Numbered from the stretch's first letter, positions 8,101 to 15,141 are shown. The stretch is DNA of 19,674 bases from Sutterella sp. (GCA_019410445.1 DXSO01000001.1:28878-48551); one strand, 5' to 3'. Made by a program: numbers and translations. The notes: generated from the sequence alone by a model not told the origin.

Positions 8101-9939
8101 TTGTCGGATACGGCGCAAAACACAATCGGGCAGGCTCAAGAGATTCTCAGTCGGGTGTTCGGCTTGCGAGCGTTTCGAGGCTTTCAAGCCGAAGTCATTG
8201 AAACTTTGGCTCAAGGACGGGATGCGCTTGTGCTGATGCCCACGGGCGGAGGAAAAAGCCTTTGTTATCAGATTCCGGCATTGATGCGTGATGGCGTTAC
8301 GATCGTTGTCTCGCCCTTGATTGCACTGATGGCCGATCAGGTTGCAGGACTCGATGAATTGGGCATCCCGGCAGCGTATCTCAACTCAGCATTGACATGG
8401 GAAGAGCAGCGTGACGTGCAAAGACGTCTGGCCTGCGGAGCCATCAAACTGCTGTACGTGGCCCCCGAGAGACTCGTCATGCCCTCGACGATTGATTTGC
8501 TTTCACGTATCCGAGTGGGGCTTTTTGCCATTGATGAGGCGCATTGTGTGTCCATGTGGGGGCATGATTTTCGGCCTGAATACGGGGCATTGAGTCTTTT
8601 GCGGGAACGCTGGCCCAATGTGCCGCGCGTGGCGCTGACGGCGACAGCTGACCTCAATACCCGTCGAGAAATTGTCGAAAAGCTGCTGTTGCATCCTAAA
8701 GAGTTTGTGGCCAGCTTTGATCGTCCCAATATCCGATACCGTGTGGTGGAAAAGCAGACAGCAGCCGAAACTTTGCAGGAGCTTGTGGACTTCATCAAGG
8801 AAGAGCACAGCGGAGATACAGGCATCGTTTATTGCATGTATCGCTCGACGACTGAAGAATTGACGCAGGCTCTGTGCGCAAAAAGGATTCGTGCGCTGTG
8901 TTATCACGGCGGCATGGGACATGATGAACGCAACCGTAATTTGGAAACGTTTCTTCGTGAAGACGGTGTTGTGATGGTAGCCACCATTGCTTTTGGGATG
9001 GGAATTGACAAGCCGGATGTTCGTTTCGTGGCGCACATGGACATGCCCAAGAGTATTGAAAATTACTTTCAGGAAACGGGGCGCGCCGGACGAGACGGCA
9101 AGCCTGCCGACGCATGGATGGCCTACGGTCTTGTGGATGCGGTCAATCAGCGAAGATTGATTGAAAAGAGTTGTACCGATGAAATGTATGCGCAGCTTAC
9201 GCGAACCAAACTTGAGGCTATGTTGGCATTGGCCGAGACCGCGGGTTGTCGGCGACAGATGATTCTTCGCTATTTCGGAGAAGAGTCCGAGCCGTGCGGA
9301 AACTGCGACAACTGTCTGGAACCGCCGAAGATGCACGAGGTTACCGACGACGCCAAACGTTTGGTGAGTTGTATTTGGCGCGTGCAGCAAGCAGGAAATA
9401 CAGCGTATGGAGCAAGCTACGTCATCAAGGTGCTCCAGGGAGAAGTGAACGACCGAATCTTGCTCAATGCTCATGACAAACTTTCCACATTCGGCATCGG
9501 AAAACATTTATCTGCCGAGGAGTGGCGGCGCATTCTGCGTCAGCTGATTGCTCGCGATATTGTCCGTGTGGAAGCGCACAACATGGGCGGACTTACTCTA
9601 GGGCAGGCTCGAGCGCTGCTAAAGGGGGAAGAGAAGATTTTTGTGCGCACGCACAGCAAGTCGCCCCGGCGTCGACAGCTTGTTCGTGAAGAAATGACAG
9701 GAGAGGATCTGGTACTGTTTGAAAGACTCAAACAATGGCGGCGTGAAAAAGCCAACGATACGGGAAAGGTTCCCTGGCAGGTCTTTACGGATGCAACCCT
9801 GGAAGATATCGTACGTCGCCGACCGGTGAGCCGATCTCAACTTTCGCATGTTTCTGGTGTTGGAGAAGTCAAATTGGATCGATATGGCCGGGAGGTTGCA
9901 GAAATCGTGCGAGAATTTGTCGCACCGGCACAGGTGTAG
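8101..9939 (+). CDS. recQ: ATP-dependent DNA helicase RecQ
   Basis: 3'-5' superfamily 2 helicase for recombination and fork repair, 612 residues (E. coli about 609). Start: TTG at 8101, giving 13-14 residues before the conserved FGLRAFRGFQ segment; the frame is open back to 8038, but that would put the terminator hairpin inside the coding region. The ribosome site is weak (TGGA). Domains: helicase core with Walker A MPTGGGKS (residues 46-53), DEAH box D145-H148, and aromatic loop WGHDFRPEY; helicase C-terminal half with the GIDKPDVR and QETGRAGRDG motifs; zinc-binding cysteines C383, C399, C402, C405; winged-helix RQC; and a C-terminal HRDC domain (about 530-605). All modules of full-length RecQ are present. 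The residue before WGHDF is Met where Gln is usual. Confidence 0.96.
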   Translation: MSDTAQNTIGQAQEILSRVFGLRAFRGFQAEVIETLAQGRDALVLMPTGGGKSLCYQIPALMRDGVTIVVSPLIALMADQVAGLDELGIPAAYLNSALTWEEQRDVQRRLACGAIKLLYVAPERLVMPSTIDLLSRIRVGLFAIDEAHCVSMWGHDFRPEYGALSLLRERWPNVPRVALTATADLNTRREIVEKLLLHPKEFVASFDRPNIRYRVVEKQTAAETLQELVDFIKEEHSGDTGIVYCMYRSTTEELTQALCAKRIRALCYHGGMGHDERNRNLETFLREDGVVMVATIAFGMGIDKPDVRFVAHMDMPKSIENYFQETGRAGRDGKPADAWMAYGLVDAVNQRRLIEKSCTDEMYAQLTRTKLEAMLALAETAGCRRQMILRYFGEESEPCGNCDNCLEPPKMHEVTDDAKRLVSCIWRVQQAGNTAYGASYVIKVLQGEVNDRILLNAHDKLSTFGIGKHLSAEEWRRILRQLIARDIVRVEAHNMGGLTLGQARALLKGEEKIFVRTHSKSPRRRQLVREEMTGEDLVLFERLKQWRREKANDTGKVPWQVFTDATLEDIVRRRPVSRSQLSHVSGVGEVKLDRYGREVAEIVREFVAPAQV

Positions 9940-9985
9940 TTGTACCGAATAAAAAAAGAGAATCCCACTGGAGAGAGGCAACAGT

Positions 9986-11176
9986 ATGAGCGCGACGATA
10001 GATTACGCAAAGATGGCTCCGGCAACTGTGCTGGTGCATGCGGGGCGACATCGCAATAAAGAACATCGTTTTGTGAATCCTCCGATTGTCAAGGGGTCGA
10101 CCGTGCTGCACGAGTCCGTTAAGGACATGATCAAGCGCGAGGAAAGTCGCACCCGTTTGATTGATGATGTGCCGACATACGGCATTTGGGGGACAGAAAC
10201 CCATCAGGCGTTTTACGAGGCGATGAAAAAGCTGGAGGGGGCGGCCGGCGTGTGGGCGTTTGCTTCGGGTTTGGCTGCCACGACCACTCCGCTTTTTGCT
10301 TTCGTACATTCGGGCTGCCACGCGCTTTTTATGGATACGATTTATGGCCCTACACGGGGTTTTGCCGAGAAGATTCTTTCCAAGATGGGAGTGGAGGTGG
10401 AATTCTTCGATCCCTATGTCGGCGCGGATATTGAGAAGCTGTTCAAACCGAATACCACGCTTGTGGTGATGGAAACCCCGGGATCCCACAGTTTTGAACT
10501 GCCGGATGTACCGGCAATTGCTGCCAAGTGCCGCGAGCATGGTGTTTGGAGCGTGATTGACAACACATGGGCGACTCCGTTGTATTTCAAACCGCTTTCC
10601 GTGGGCGTTGACGTGGTCGTGCATGCCGCGACCAAATACATTGCTGGCCACTCGGATATCTTGATGGGTGTGGTGTGCTGCAACGAAAAAGCCTGGCCCA
10701 AAGTGTTTGAAACGATTGGTGCAATGGGACAAACAGCTTCGCCCGATGATGTGTACGTGGCTTATCGTGGTTTGCACACGATGAAGGCACGTATTGAAGC
10801 TGCGGTTGCCGGTACCCGTGAAGTGGTGTCTTGGCTGCAATCGCGACCTGAAGTGCAACAGGTATTGTGGCCGGCGTTGGATACTCATCCGGATCATGCC
10901 GTTTTCAAACGTGATTTTTCAGGGGCGACGACGCTTTTTGCCGTGCTATTCAAACCCGAATACGACGGAAAACTTTCGCCGATGATTGACGCATTGAAAT
11001 TGTTCGGACGCGGCTATTCATGGGGTGGCTTTGAGAGTCTGCTGATCCCAGGTTATGGAAAACGCACACAGCGAAATTCGCCGTTTACTCGCATGGTGCG
11101 TGTGGCGGTTGGATTGGAGGATCCCAAGGATCTGATTGCGGATTTGCAGCAGGCTTTTGACAAACTCCACGACTGA
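9986..11176 (+). CDS. metC: Cystathionine beta-lyase (PLP enzyme)
   Basis: PLP enzyme that splits cystathionine into homocysteine, pyruvate and ammonia in methionine synthesis; 396 residues against 395 in E. coli MetC. ATG at 9986, preceded by GGAGAGAGG about 6-8 bases away. Markers: DTIYGPTR with the ring-stacking Tyr, the D-N-TWATPL segment with the pyridine-binding Asp, the Schiff-base Lys at residue 217 in ATKYIAGHSD, and near the C-terminus YSWGGFESL, which is typical of cystathionine beta-lyases. The segment YGIWGTETH stands where E. coli has YGRRGTLTH, so the Arg that reaches the neighbouring subunit's PLP phosphate is not conserved. Related gamma-synthases and lyases are the alternative, but the SWGG motif favours MetC. 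It starts 46 bases after recQ with no terminator between. Confidence 0.92.
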   Translation: MSATIDYAKMAPATVLVHAGRHRNKEHRFVNPPIVKGSTVLHESVKDMIKREESRTRLIDDVPTYGIWGTETHQAFYEAMKKLEGAAGVWAFASGLAATTTPLFAFVHSGCHALFMDTIYGPTRGFAEKILSKMGVEVEFFDPYVGADIEKLFKPNTTLVVMETPGSHSFELPDVPAIAAKCREHGVWSVIDNTWATPLYFKPLSVGVDVVVHAATKYIAGHSDILMGVVCCNEKAWPKVFETIGAMGQTASPDDVYVAYRGLHTMKARIEAAVAGTREVVSWLQSRPEVQQVLWPALDTHPDHAVFKRDFSGATTLFAVLFKPEYDGKLSPMIDALKLFGRGYSWGGFESLLIPGYGKRTQRNSPFTRMVRVAVGLEDPKDLIADLQQAFDKLHD

Positions 11177-11369
11177 GATTTGTATCAAAAAGTACCCAAA
11201 GCATCGATCTTTAATTATCGAAATCCTTGTTTTGAGACAAATGCGCTGCAAGCGTGGTGTAGACTCAATCCGATAGGCCTTTTTTGTCGGGCATGCGTGG
11301 TTGTGCCCTGCACAAAACGTGGTGTTCGACGGCTGATGCCGATCCTGCAAACCGAGGAGAGCAGAGAAA
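11177..11369 (+). promoter_or_regulatory. 193-base leader or promoter region before the H1-like gene
   Basis: Gap between metC and the H1-like gene. It holds a short stem TCGAT/ATCGA with no T-run, a GGGCA (11289-11293) / TGCCC (11304-11308) stem, and a GAGGAGA ribosome site (11354-11360). A 26-codon open frame starts at ATG 11293 and its TGA (11371-11373) overlaps the next start, but it has no ribosome site. No clear sigma-70 promoter is seen. Confidence 0.4.
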
Positions 11370-12173
11370 ATGATTTTGCAGAAGATCAGAGCTTTTTTTG
11401 AATGGCTTGGCAAGCGAAGCACGGCAAAAAGCCGCAAGGCGCTCGACTATGAGTGGACAACGATGGGATCCGAAGGAGCGGCTCCTGTTAAGACTGTCAA
11501 TTTAGATGAGCCGGCCAAGCCTCAGTCCTCGATTCCTGTCAAGACGGTTGAACTTGAAGAGGTCAAGGTTGAACAAGTGCCGCAGCCGGAGCATGCCGAA
11601 GTCGTGAGCACGGAGCGCGGTGACACCGAGACGAAGATGAGCGCGATTCTTAAGGTGTTGACCATTCGCGACACCGTGGATCTTCTGCAAGGAAAATTTG
11701 AAAAGGCTGCCGATGTGCGGCGCAGTCGAGTGGCATTGCTTGCTTTTTTGCAGCAGATGCCCGAGGCAGTTCAATTCCTTGAGGAAAAGGTAAAGGAAAA
11801 GAAAGCGGAGAAAAAGCCTGCAAAGAAAACAGTTGCGCGCACAAAGACTGTCAAGAGTTCGGCGGCTAAGAAGCCGGTAGCGGAAACTGACAATGCAGTT
11901 GCGGTTTCGCAGGATAAAACTGCGGAGCAGTCTGACGCACTGCAGCAGAAAACCACATCGACGAAAAAAACAACTGCTAAGGCAAGTCCCCGAAAGGCGC
12001 CGACCAAAAAGACTGCAGCCAAGAAAGCGACTCAAGGCGGTGATGTGGGAGCGGAGGTGAAAAAGCCCGTAAGCAGAAGAAAGCCTGCAGCAAAGAAAGT
12101 TGACGCTAAGCCTCAGACTGAGGTTCAGAATCAAGATAATCCTGCGGCAGTTGCAGAAACTGAGCTCAAGTAA
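11370..12173 (+). CDS. Protein with histone H1-like Lys/Ala-rich C-terminal tail
   Basis: Not recognised as a named gene. 267 residues; ATG at 11370 with GAGGAGA nine bases upstream. Four parts are visible: a basic amphipathic N-terminus (1-25); a linker (35-80) with an imperfect duplication PVKTVNLDE / PVKTVELEE; a predicted helical block (about 85-140) rich in Leu, Ile and charged residues; and a low-complexity tail (about 141-245) of Lys, Ala, Pro and Thr with KKPAKK- and KTAAKK-type repeats. Such tails occur in bacterial H1-like proteins (AlgP, Bordetella BpH1/BpH2) and in phasin-like proteins, and bind DNA or polyanions; that role here is inference. The last residues (QNQDNPAAVAETELK) turn acidic or neutral. 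It is monocistronic and ends in a strong terminator. The helical block matches no family I can name. Confidence 0.8.
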   Translation: MILQKIRAFFEWLGKRSTAKSRKALDYEWTTMGSEGAAPVKTVNLDEPAKPQSSIPVKTVELEEVKVEQVPQPEHAEVVSTERGDTETKMSAILKVLTIRDTVDLLQGKFEKAADVRRSRVALLAFLQQMPEAVQFLEEKVKEKKAEKKPAKKTVARTKTVKSSAAKKPVAETDNAVAVSQDKTAEQSDALQQKTTSTKKTTAKASPRKAPTKKTAAKKATQGGDVGAEVKKPVSRRKPAAKKVDAKPQTEVQNQDNPAAVAETELK

Positions 12174-12176
12174 AAA

Positions 12177-12197
12177 AGCCCCGAACAATTCGGGGCT
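12177..12197 (-). terminator. Intrinsic terminator for the minus-strand DUF2721 operon
   Basis: AGCCCCGAA (12177-12185) pairs perfectly with TTCGGGGCT (12189-12197) over a three-base loop. Read on the minus strand it runs straight into six T residues (complement of 12172-12177); on the plus strand there is no T-run. It overlaps nothing but the last base or so after the H1-like gene's stop. Confidence 0.8.
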
Positions 12198-12199
12198 GG

Positions 12200-12235
12200 A
12201 AAAAAGGGCGTCCTTTGTCTGGGATGCCCTTTTTT
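12200..12235. terminator. Bidirectional intrinsic terminator
   Basis: A six-A tract (12200-12205) and GGGCGTCC pair with GGGATGCCC and a T tract (12230-12235), giving about 14 pairs with one G-T wobble. The A-stem-T symmetry makes it work both ways: it ends the H1-like gene on the plus strand and the DUF2721 genes on the minus strand, whose last stop is two bases away. Confidence 0.88.
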
Positions 12236-12236
12236 G

Positions 12237-12665
12237 TTAGTGGTGTACGCTCATGCCCAGCGCCTTGAGCGATGTGCCGACTTCCAGCGAGAAATAGGTC
12301 GTGGAAGCAACGATCATGGCTACCGAAGCAAGCAGAAAGACATGCTTGGTGGAGTCCAGGTCTAAGCCGAAGATTGCTTCAATCGTACTGGTCAACACCA
12401 GCAGACCCGCACAAGCGGCGGAAAGAACAACGAAAAGGATGGCTTTTCTCAGAAGTTCGGCGCGGTGAAAAATAAGTTCAATGGCTTCTGCCAAGTGGGG
12501 ATCCGTGCCTCCGGACATCTCATCGGCGTGAATTAGCTGGCGTACACGTTCAGTGGTGTGCGCGTATCGCGCCGACATGGTCAGCAACAAAAGGCCGACA
12601 CCGGAAATCAACGTAATCGGGGTCAGGGCGGAGCTGAGAATCTGCGCAAAGTCAAAGTGGTTCAT
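12237..12665 (-). CDS. DUF2721 family membrane protein (copy 2)
   Basis: Small integral membrane protein of unknown function, 142 residues. The N-terminus LSSALTPITLISGVGLLLL forms a membrane helix (about 8-30), followed by the polar SARYAHTTERVRQL segment that marks DUF2721. A cytoplasmic helical stretch to about 70 comes next, then two more helices (about 72-95 and 105-130). It lies 21 bases downstream of a close paralogue on the same strand, sharing identical blocks such as FHRAELLRKAILFVVLSAA. Its ribosome site is weak, suggesting coupling to the upstream copy. It ends at the double terminator. No catalytic residues are evident. Confidence 0.85.
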   Translation of the reverse strand: MNHFDFAQILSSALTPITLISGVGLLLLTMSARYAHTTERVRQLIHADEMSGGTDPHLAEAIELIFHRAELLRKAILFVVLSAACAGLLVLTSTIEAIFGLDLDSTKHVFLLASVAMIVASTTYFSLEVGTSLKALGMSVHH

Positions 12666-12686
12666 GGCTCAGGCTTCAATAGGGGG

Positions 12687-13151
12687 TTATTTCTGAGATG
12701 TGCGGTGACGTCGAATCGCACTTTCCTGATCTTTTCGCAGGGCAAGCGCCTTTAGCGATGTGGTGACTTCTAAGGAAAAGAAGATTGTCGAGCAGACAAT
12801 AAGACCCACGCAACACAAAAGCAGAACATGCTTGAGGATCAGCAAATCAAGTCCGAACATGCCTTCGAGTGTGGAGGACAACACGAGCAGGCCGGAGCTT
12901 GCGGCCGATAGAACGACAAAAAGGATGGCCTTTCTGAGGAGCTCTGCTCGATGGAAATTGAGAATGAGGCGTTCTTCGATGCCGGCATCAAAATCCGGCG
13001 AAAGCCCTTGTTGTTTGAGGTTGTCGCGGACACGATCGCAGGCCTGCGCGTAGCGACCCGACATCGCCATCAGCAGCAGTCCGACGCCCGAGATCAACGT
13101 AATGGGAGTAAGGGCCGAACTCAGAATGGTTGCAAAGTCAATGTGAAGCAT
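12687..13151 (-). CDS. DUF2721 family membrane protein (copy 1)
   Basis: 154 residues, paralogous to the next gene on the minus strand. Same layout: first helix ALTPITLISGVGLLLMAMS, a conserved polar RYAQACDRVR segment, a charged stretch of about 35 residues, then two helices after FHRAELLRKAILFVVLSAA. It differs mainly in the variable stretch at residues 43-62 (NLKQQGLSPDFDAG in place of the shorter loop) and in a longer basic tail (RKDQESAIRRHRTSQK). The start ATG at 13151 has no strong ribosome site. It follows the yeaK-like gene by 57 bases, a space occupied by a stem-loop. DUF2721 members are functionally unassigned to my knowledge. Confidence 0.86.
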   Translation of the reverse strand: MLHIDFATILSSALTPITLISGVGLLLMAMSGRYAQACDRVRDNLKQQGLSPDFDAGIEERLILNFHRAELLRKAILFVVLSAASSGLLVLSSTLEGMFGLDLLILKHVLLLCCVGLIVCSTIFFSLEVTTSLKALALRKDQESAIRRHRTSQK

Positions 13152-13180
13152 CTGGTACGGAGTGTGATTGAAGAGAAGTT

Positions 13181-13206
13181 TTCCGCATTTTGCGAAAATG
13201 ACGGAA
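13181..13206 (-). repeat. Stem-loop between yeaK-like and DUF2721 genes
   Basis: TTCCG-CATTTT (13181-13191) pairs with AAAATG (13195-13200) and CGGAA (13202-13206), leaving a GCG loop and one bulged A. This makes 11 pairs directly after the yeaK-like stop on the minus strand. The following minus-strand bases (AACTTCTCTTC) are only mildly T-rich, so it may be a leaky terminator or an mRNA-processing hairpin that lowers expression of the downstream pair. Confidence 0.6.
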
Positions 13207-13208
13207 TT

Positions 13209-13718
13209 CTAAGCAGTTTCAGTGGGTTCGGCAGGCTTGATGAAAGAAATTTCCTTTGGAGCAACAATCCGGTGGAAATCTTGCGTGTTAATGATGATGG
13301 AAACATCGCGCGCGCCGGCATTAAAGGCCAGTTCTTCGTAACGGGTAAACAGCGTGGGGTCTGCGACGCCGAGTAGTTTTTCATGCAGTGCAACGGGGGG
13401 AACTGCTCCAAGAATGCACCCAGTCAGTTCCATGACTTCCTCCGGGTTGCAGAGGCCGGCTCGGTTCGCTCCCAGAGCCTGAGCTAGTTTTTTGAGATCA
13501 GCTTGCTGATCGGCAGGCAAAACGGCCAGAACATATTGTTTGACGCCGTTGCCCTTTGCCATACATACAAGTGCTTTCGCTCCCTGGCCCACTTCAGTGC
13601 CGCGTACTTTGGCAACGGATTCACTGGATCGGTCGCCGGCCGGATGGTGAACCACACGGTAGCGAGCCTGCCCCGCATCGAAGATCTCACAGAGTTTTTG
13701 AAGAACGTTTTCGACCAT
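13209..13718 (-). CDS. yeaK: YbaK/EbsC-type aminoacyl-tRNA deacylase, YeaK-like
   Basis: Free-standing trans-editing domain that hydrolyses wrongly charged aminoacyl-tRNAs; 169 residues against 167 in E. coli YeaK. The core RGTEVGQGAKALVC and LPADQQADL match the YeaK subgroup rather than YbaK itself. The Lys in QGAKALV is the conserved catalytic Lys of the fold, and TGCILGAVPP is the substrate-loop GxxPP motif, with Val following where YeaK has Phe. YeaK-type proteins remove Ser (and some other residues) from non-cognate tRNAs; the exact target here is unproven. The start ATG at 13718 is the first Met of the domain. It heads a minus-strand group with the two DUF2721 genes and is divergent from ruvX. 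Confidence 0.9.
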   Translation of the reverse strand: MVENVLQKLCEIFDAGQARYRVVHHPAGDRSSESVAKVRGTEVGQGAKALVCMAKGNGVKQYVLAVLPADQQADLKKLAQALGANRAGLCNPEEVMELTGCILGAVPPVALHEKLLGVADPTLFTRYEELAFNAGARDVSIIINTQDFHRIVAPKEISFIKPAEPTETA

Positions 13719-13873
13719 GGTGTTTTGTCTCGGATAAATGAGGGAAAAAGAATGAACCTATGATAATCGCCTTCGGACAAAAGATTGAGGCCAATACGAG
13801 AGGCACCTGACTTAGAATTATGAGCCCGCAGGTTCGCGTGAACGAATGCGGGACAGATTGATGGAATACGAGT
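13719..13873. promoter_or_regulatory. Divergent region between yeaK-like gene and ruvX
   Basis: 155 bases that should carry two promoters. A -10-like TAGAAT (13813-13818) points toward ruvX but has no well-spaced -35. Between it and ruvX lies an imperfect hairpin: CCCGCA (13825-13830) pairs with TGCGGG (13847-13852), and inside it GTTC (13832-13835) pairs with GAAC (13840-13843) around loop GCGT. Without a T-run it looks like a leader structure or protein site. Confidence 0.4.
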
Positions 13874-14305
13874 ATGGTTGAAGGAACTGTCCTGGGATTT
13901 GATTTCGGTGAAAAGCGAATCGGTGTGGCTGTTGGATCCACATTGACTTGCTCGGCACGTCCTCTTTGCATCATTCAGGCAGGCGCAGGGCGCCAGGCCA
14001 AATGGGATGCGGTCGACAGACTCATACGAGAGTGGGAACCCTCAGCATTTGTGGTGGGACTCCCAACTCGACGGGATGGAACGGCAGAACCCGCCACGCG
14101 CATGGCGCTCAATTTTGCCAAACGGCTGTACGGACGCAGCAAGCTGCCTGTTTACATGACGGACGAGCGCTTTTCGTCCGTGGTTGTGGATGATGGGACG
14201 GGATCCTTTGACGATAAGTCAGCAGCCGTGATTTTGCAACAATGGTTCGATGAAGGTTCTCCCGAACGTCAACCGCAGGAAATTGAAATTCCGGAAGGCA
14301 AGTAA
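13874..14305 (+). CDS. ruvX: RuvX/YqgF putative pre-16S rRNA nuclease / Holliday junction resolvase
   Basis: Small RNase H-fold nuclease, 143 residues (E. coli YqgF 138). Motif 1 GFDFGEKRIGVAVG carries the first catalytic Asp at residue 10; VVGLP and TDERFSS are the conserved central motifs with the Glu; DDKSAAVILQQW holds the C-terminal Asp and helix. In E. coli YqgF acts in processing the 16S rRNA 5' end; a resolvase role is proposed from fold. ATG at 13874 has only a weak GGAA upstream. It leads a compact operon with the acyltransferase, two bases downstream, whose ribosome site (GGAAGG) lies inside the end of ruvX. The C-terminal tail (RQPQEIEIPEGK) is slightly longer than usual. Confidence 0.93.
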   Translation: MVEGTVLGFDFGEKRIGVAVGSTLTCSARPLCIIQAGAGRQAKWDAVDRLIREWEPSAFVVGLPTRRDGTAEPATRMALNFAKRLYGRSKLPVYMTDERFSSVVVDDGTGSFDDKSAAVILQQWFDEGSPERQPQEIEIPEGK

Positions 14306-14307
14306 AA

Positions 14308-15141
14308 ATGCAGATTTTGATTGGTGCAGCGCGTTTTGCTGCTGTATTTGTGTACATCCTTTGCTGTTTTGTGATTATTTTCGGGGTGTTTCCATTCTCG
14401 AGTCCCGAAGGCAAGGGGCGCATTATCCGTCGTTGGTCTGCGAGGATTTTGCGTTGGCTGGGCGTCAAGGTTGAAGTGATCGGACACTACGATGGAGATG
14501 CCCGAGTGCAGGATAGCGGCCGTACGCCGGGTTTGACGGGACGTTTGATTGTGTCCAATCACGTTTCGTTTCTCGATATTTTTGCGCTTAATTCCGTGTT
14601 GCCGTCAGCTTTTGTGGCTAAAGCGGAAATCGCACGTTGGCCGGTGTTCGGCATGATTGCTTCGTCTGTGGATACGGTGTTTATTGAACGAGGCAATCGC
14701 AAGTCGCTTCTGAAAACGGCGGAGTCAATGGCCAAGGCGCTTTCCGAGGGCCGTAATCTGCTGATGTTTCCAGAAGGGACAACTTCTGATGGAAGAGGAC
14801 TCAAGAAGTTGCACGGCAACCTCATGGAAGGAGCGGTAAAGCAGCAGGCTGAGGTAATTCCTGTGGTGCTACGCTACAAAACACACGGGCAAGTGACGAC
14901 AATCCCTGCCTATGTGGGAGATGTGGGTTTGTTTGAGTGTTTGTGGAAAGTGGTGACCATGGATGAGTTGCTGCTGGAAATTCATCTGCTGGATCCGCGC
15001 CGGGGAGAAAATCGTCATGATTTGTGTCGGCAGATCAGTGCAGATATGTGCGCGCTGATTGGGTGCGAGGATCCGTTGGCTCAGTCGGATGCTGAGTCGG
15101 GGGTTGCGCCCGTCATGAAGGCTGCAAAGGTGGAGGCATGA
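14308..15141 (+). CDS. plsC: 1-acyl-sn-glycerol-3-phosphate acyltransferase (PlsC-type)
   Basis: Membrane-associated acyltransferase of the LPLAT superfamily that adds the second acyl chain in phosphatidic acid synthesis; 277 residues. An N-terminal membrane helix (about 8-30) precedes the catalytic block NHVSFLD, giving the HX4D motif with H85 and D90. Block II includes FIERGNRKS, block III FPEGTTS (154-160), and block IV VIPVVLRY. Ribosome site GGAAGG at 14293-14298. The stop overlaps the next ATG (ATGA). Several PlsC paralogues exist in many Proteobacteria, and some act on ornithine lipids (OlsA), so the exact substrate is open. The C-terminal 30 residues are Ala/Ser/Glu-rich and probably unstructured. 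Confidence 0.85.
   Translation: MQILIGAARFAAVFVYILCCFVIIFGVFPFSSPEGKGRIIRRWSARILRWLGVKVEVIGHYDGDARVQDSGRTPGLTGRLIVSNHVSFLDIFALNSVLPSAFVAKAEIARWPVFGMIASSVDTVFIERGNRKSLLKTAESMAKALSEGRNLLMFPEGTTSDGRGLKKLHGNLMEGAVKQQAEVIPVVLRYKTHGQVTTIPAYVGDVGLFECLWKVVTMDELLLEIHLLDPRRGENRHDLCRQISADMCALIGCEDPLAQSDAESGVAPVMKAAKVEA

Noticed and set aside
8503..9507. 334-codon minus-strand frame opposite recQ
   Set aside because: Entirely within RecQ with intact helicase motifs on the other strand; no family features.
9869..10897. 342-codon minus-strand frame opposite metC
   Set aside because: Antisense to the well-supported MetC, no domain, composition typical of a shadow frame.
11820..12110. Tandem repeat array in the H1-like tail at DNA level
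   Set aside because: The repetition is of Lys/Ala/Pro residues with varied codons and spacing, not a phased nucleotide repeat.
11502..12188. 228-codon minus-strand frame opposite the H1-like gene, rich in Leu/Cys/Arg/Phe
   Set aside because: It mirrors the Lys/Ala repeats and its first codons lie in the terminator. The plus frame has a good ribosome site and terminator.
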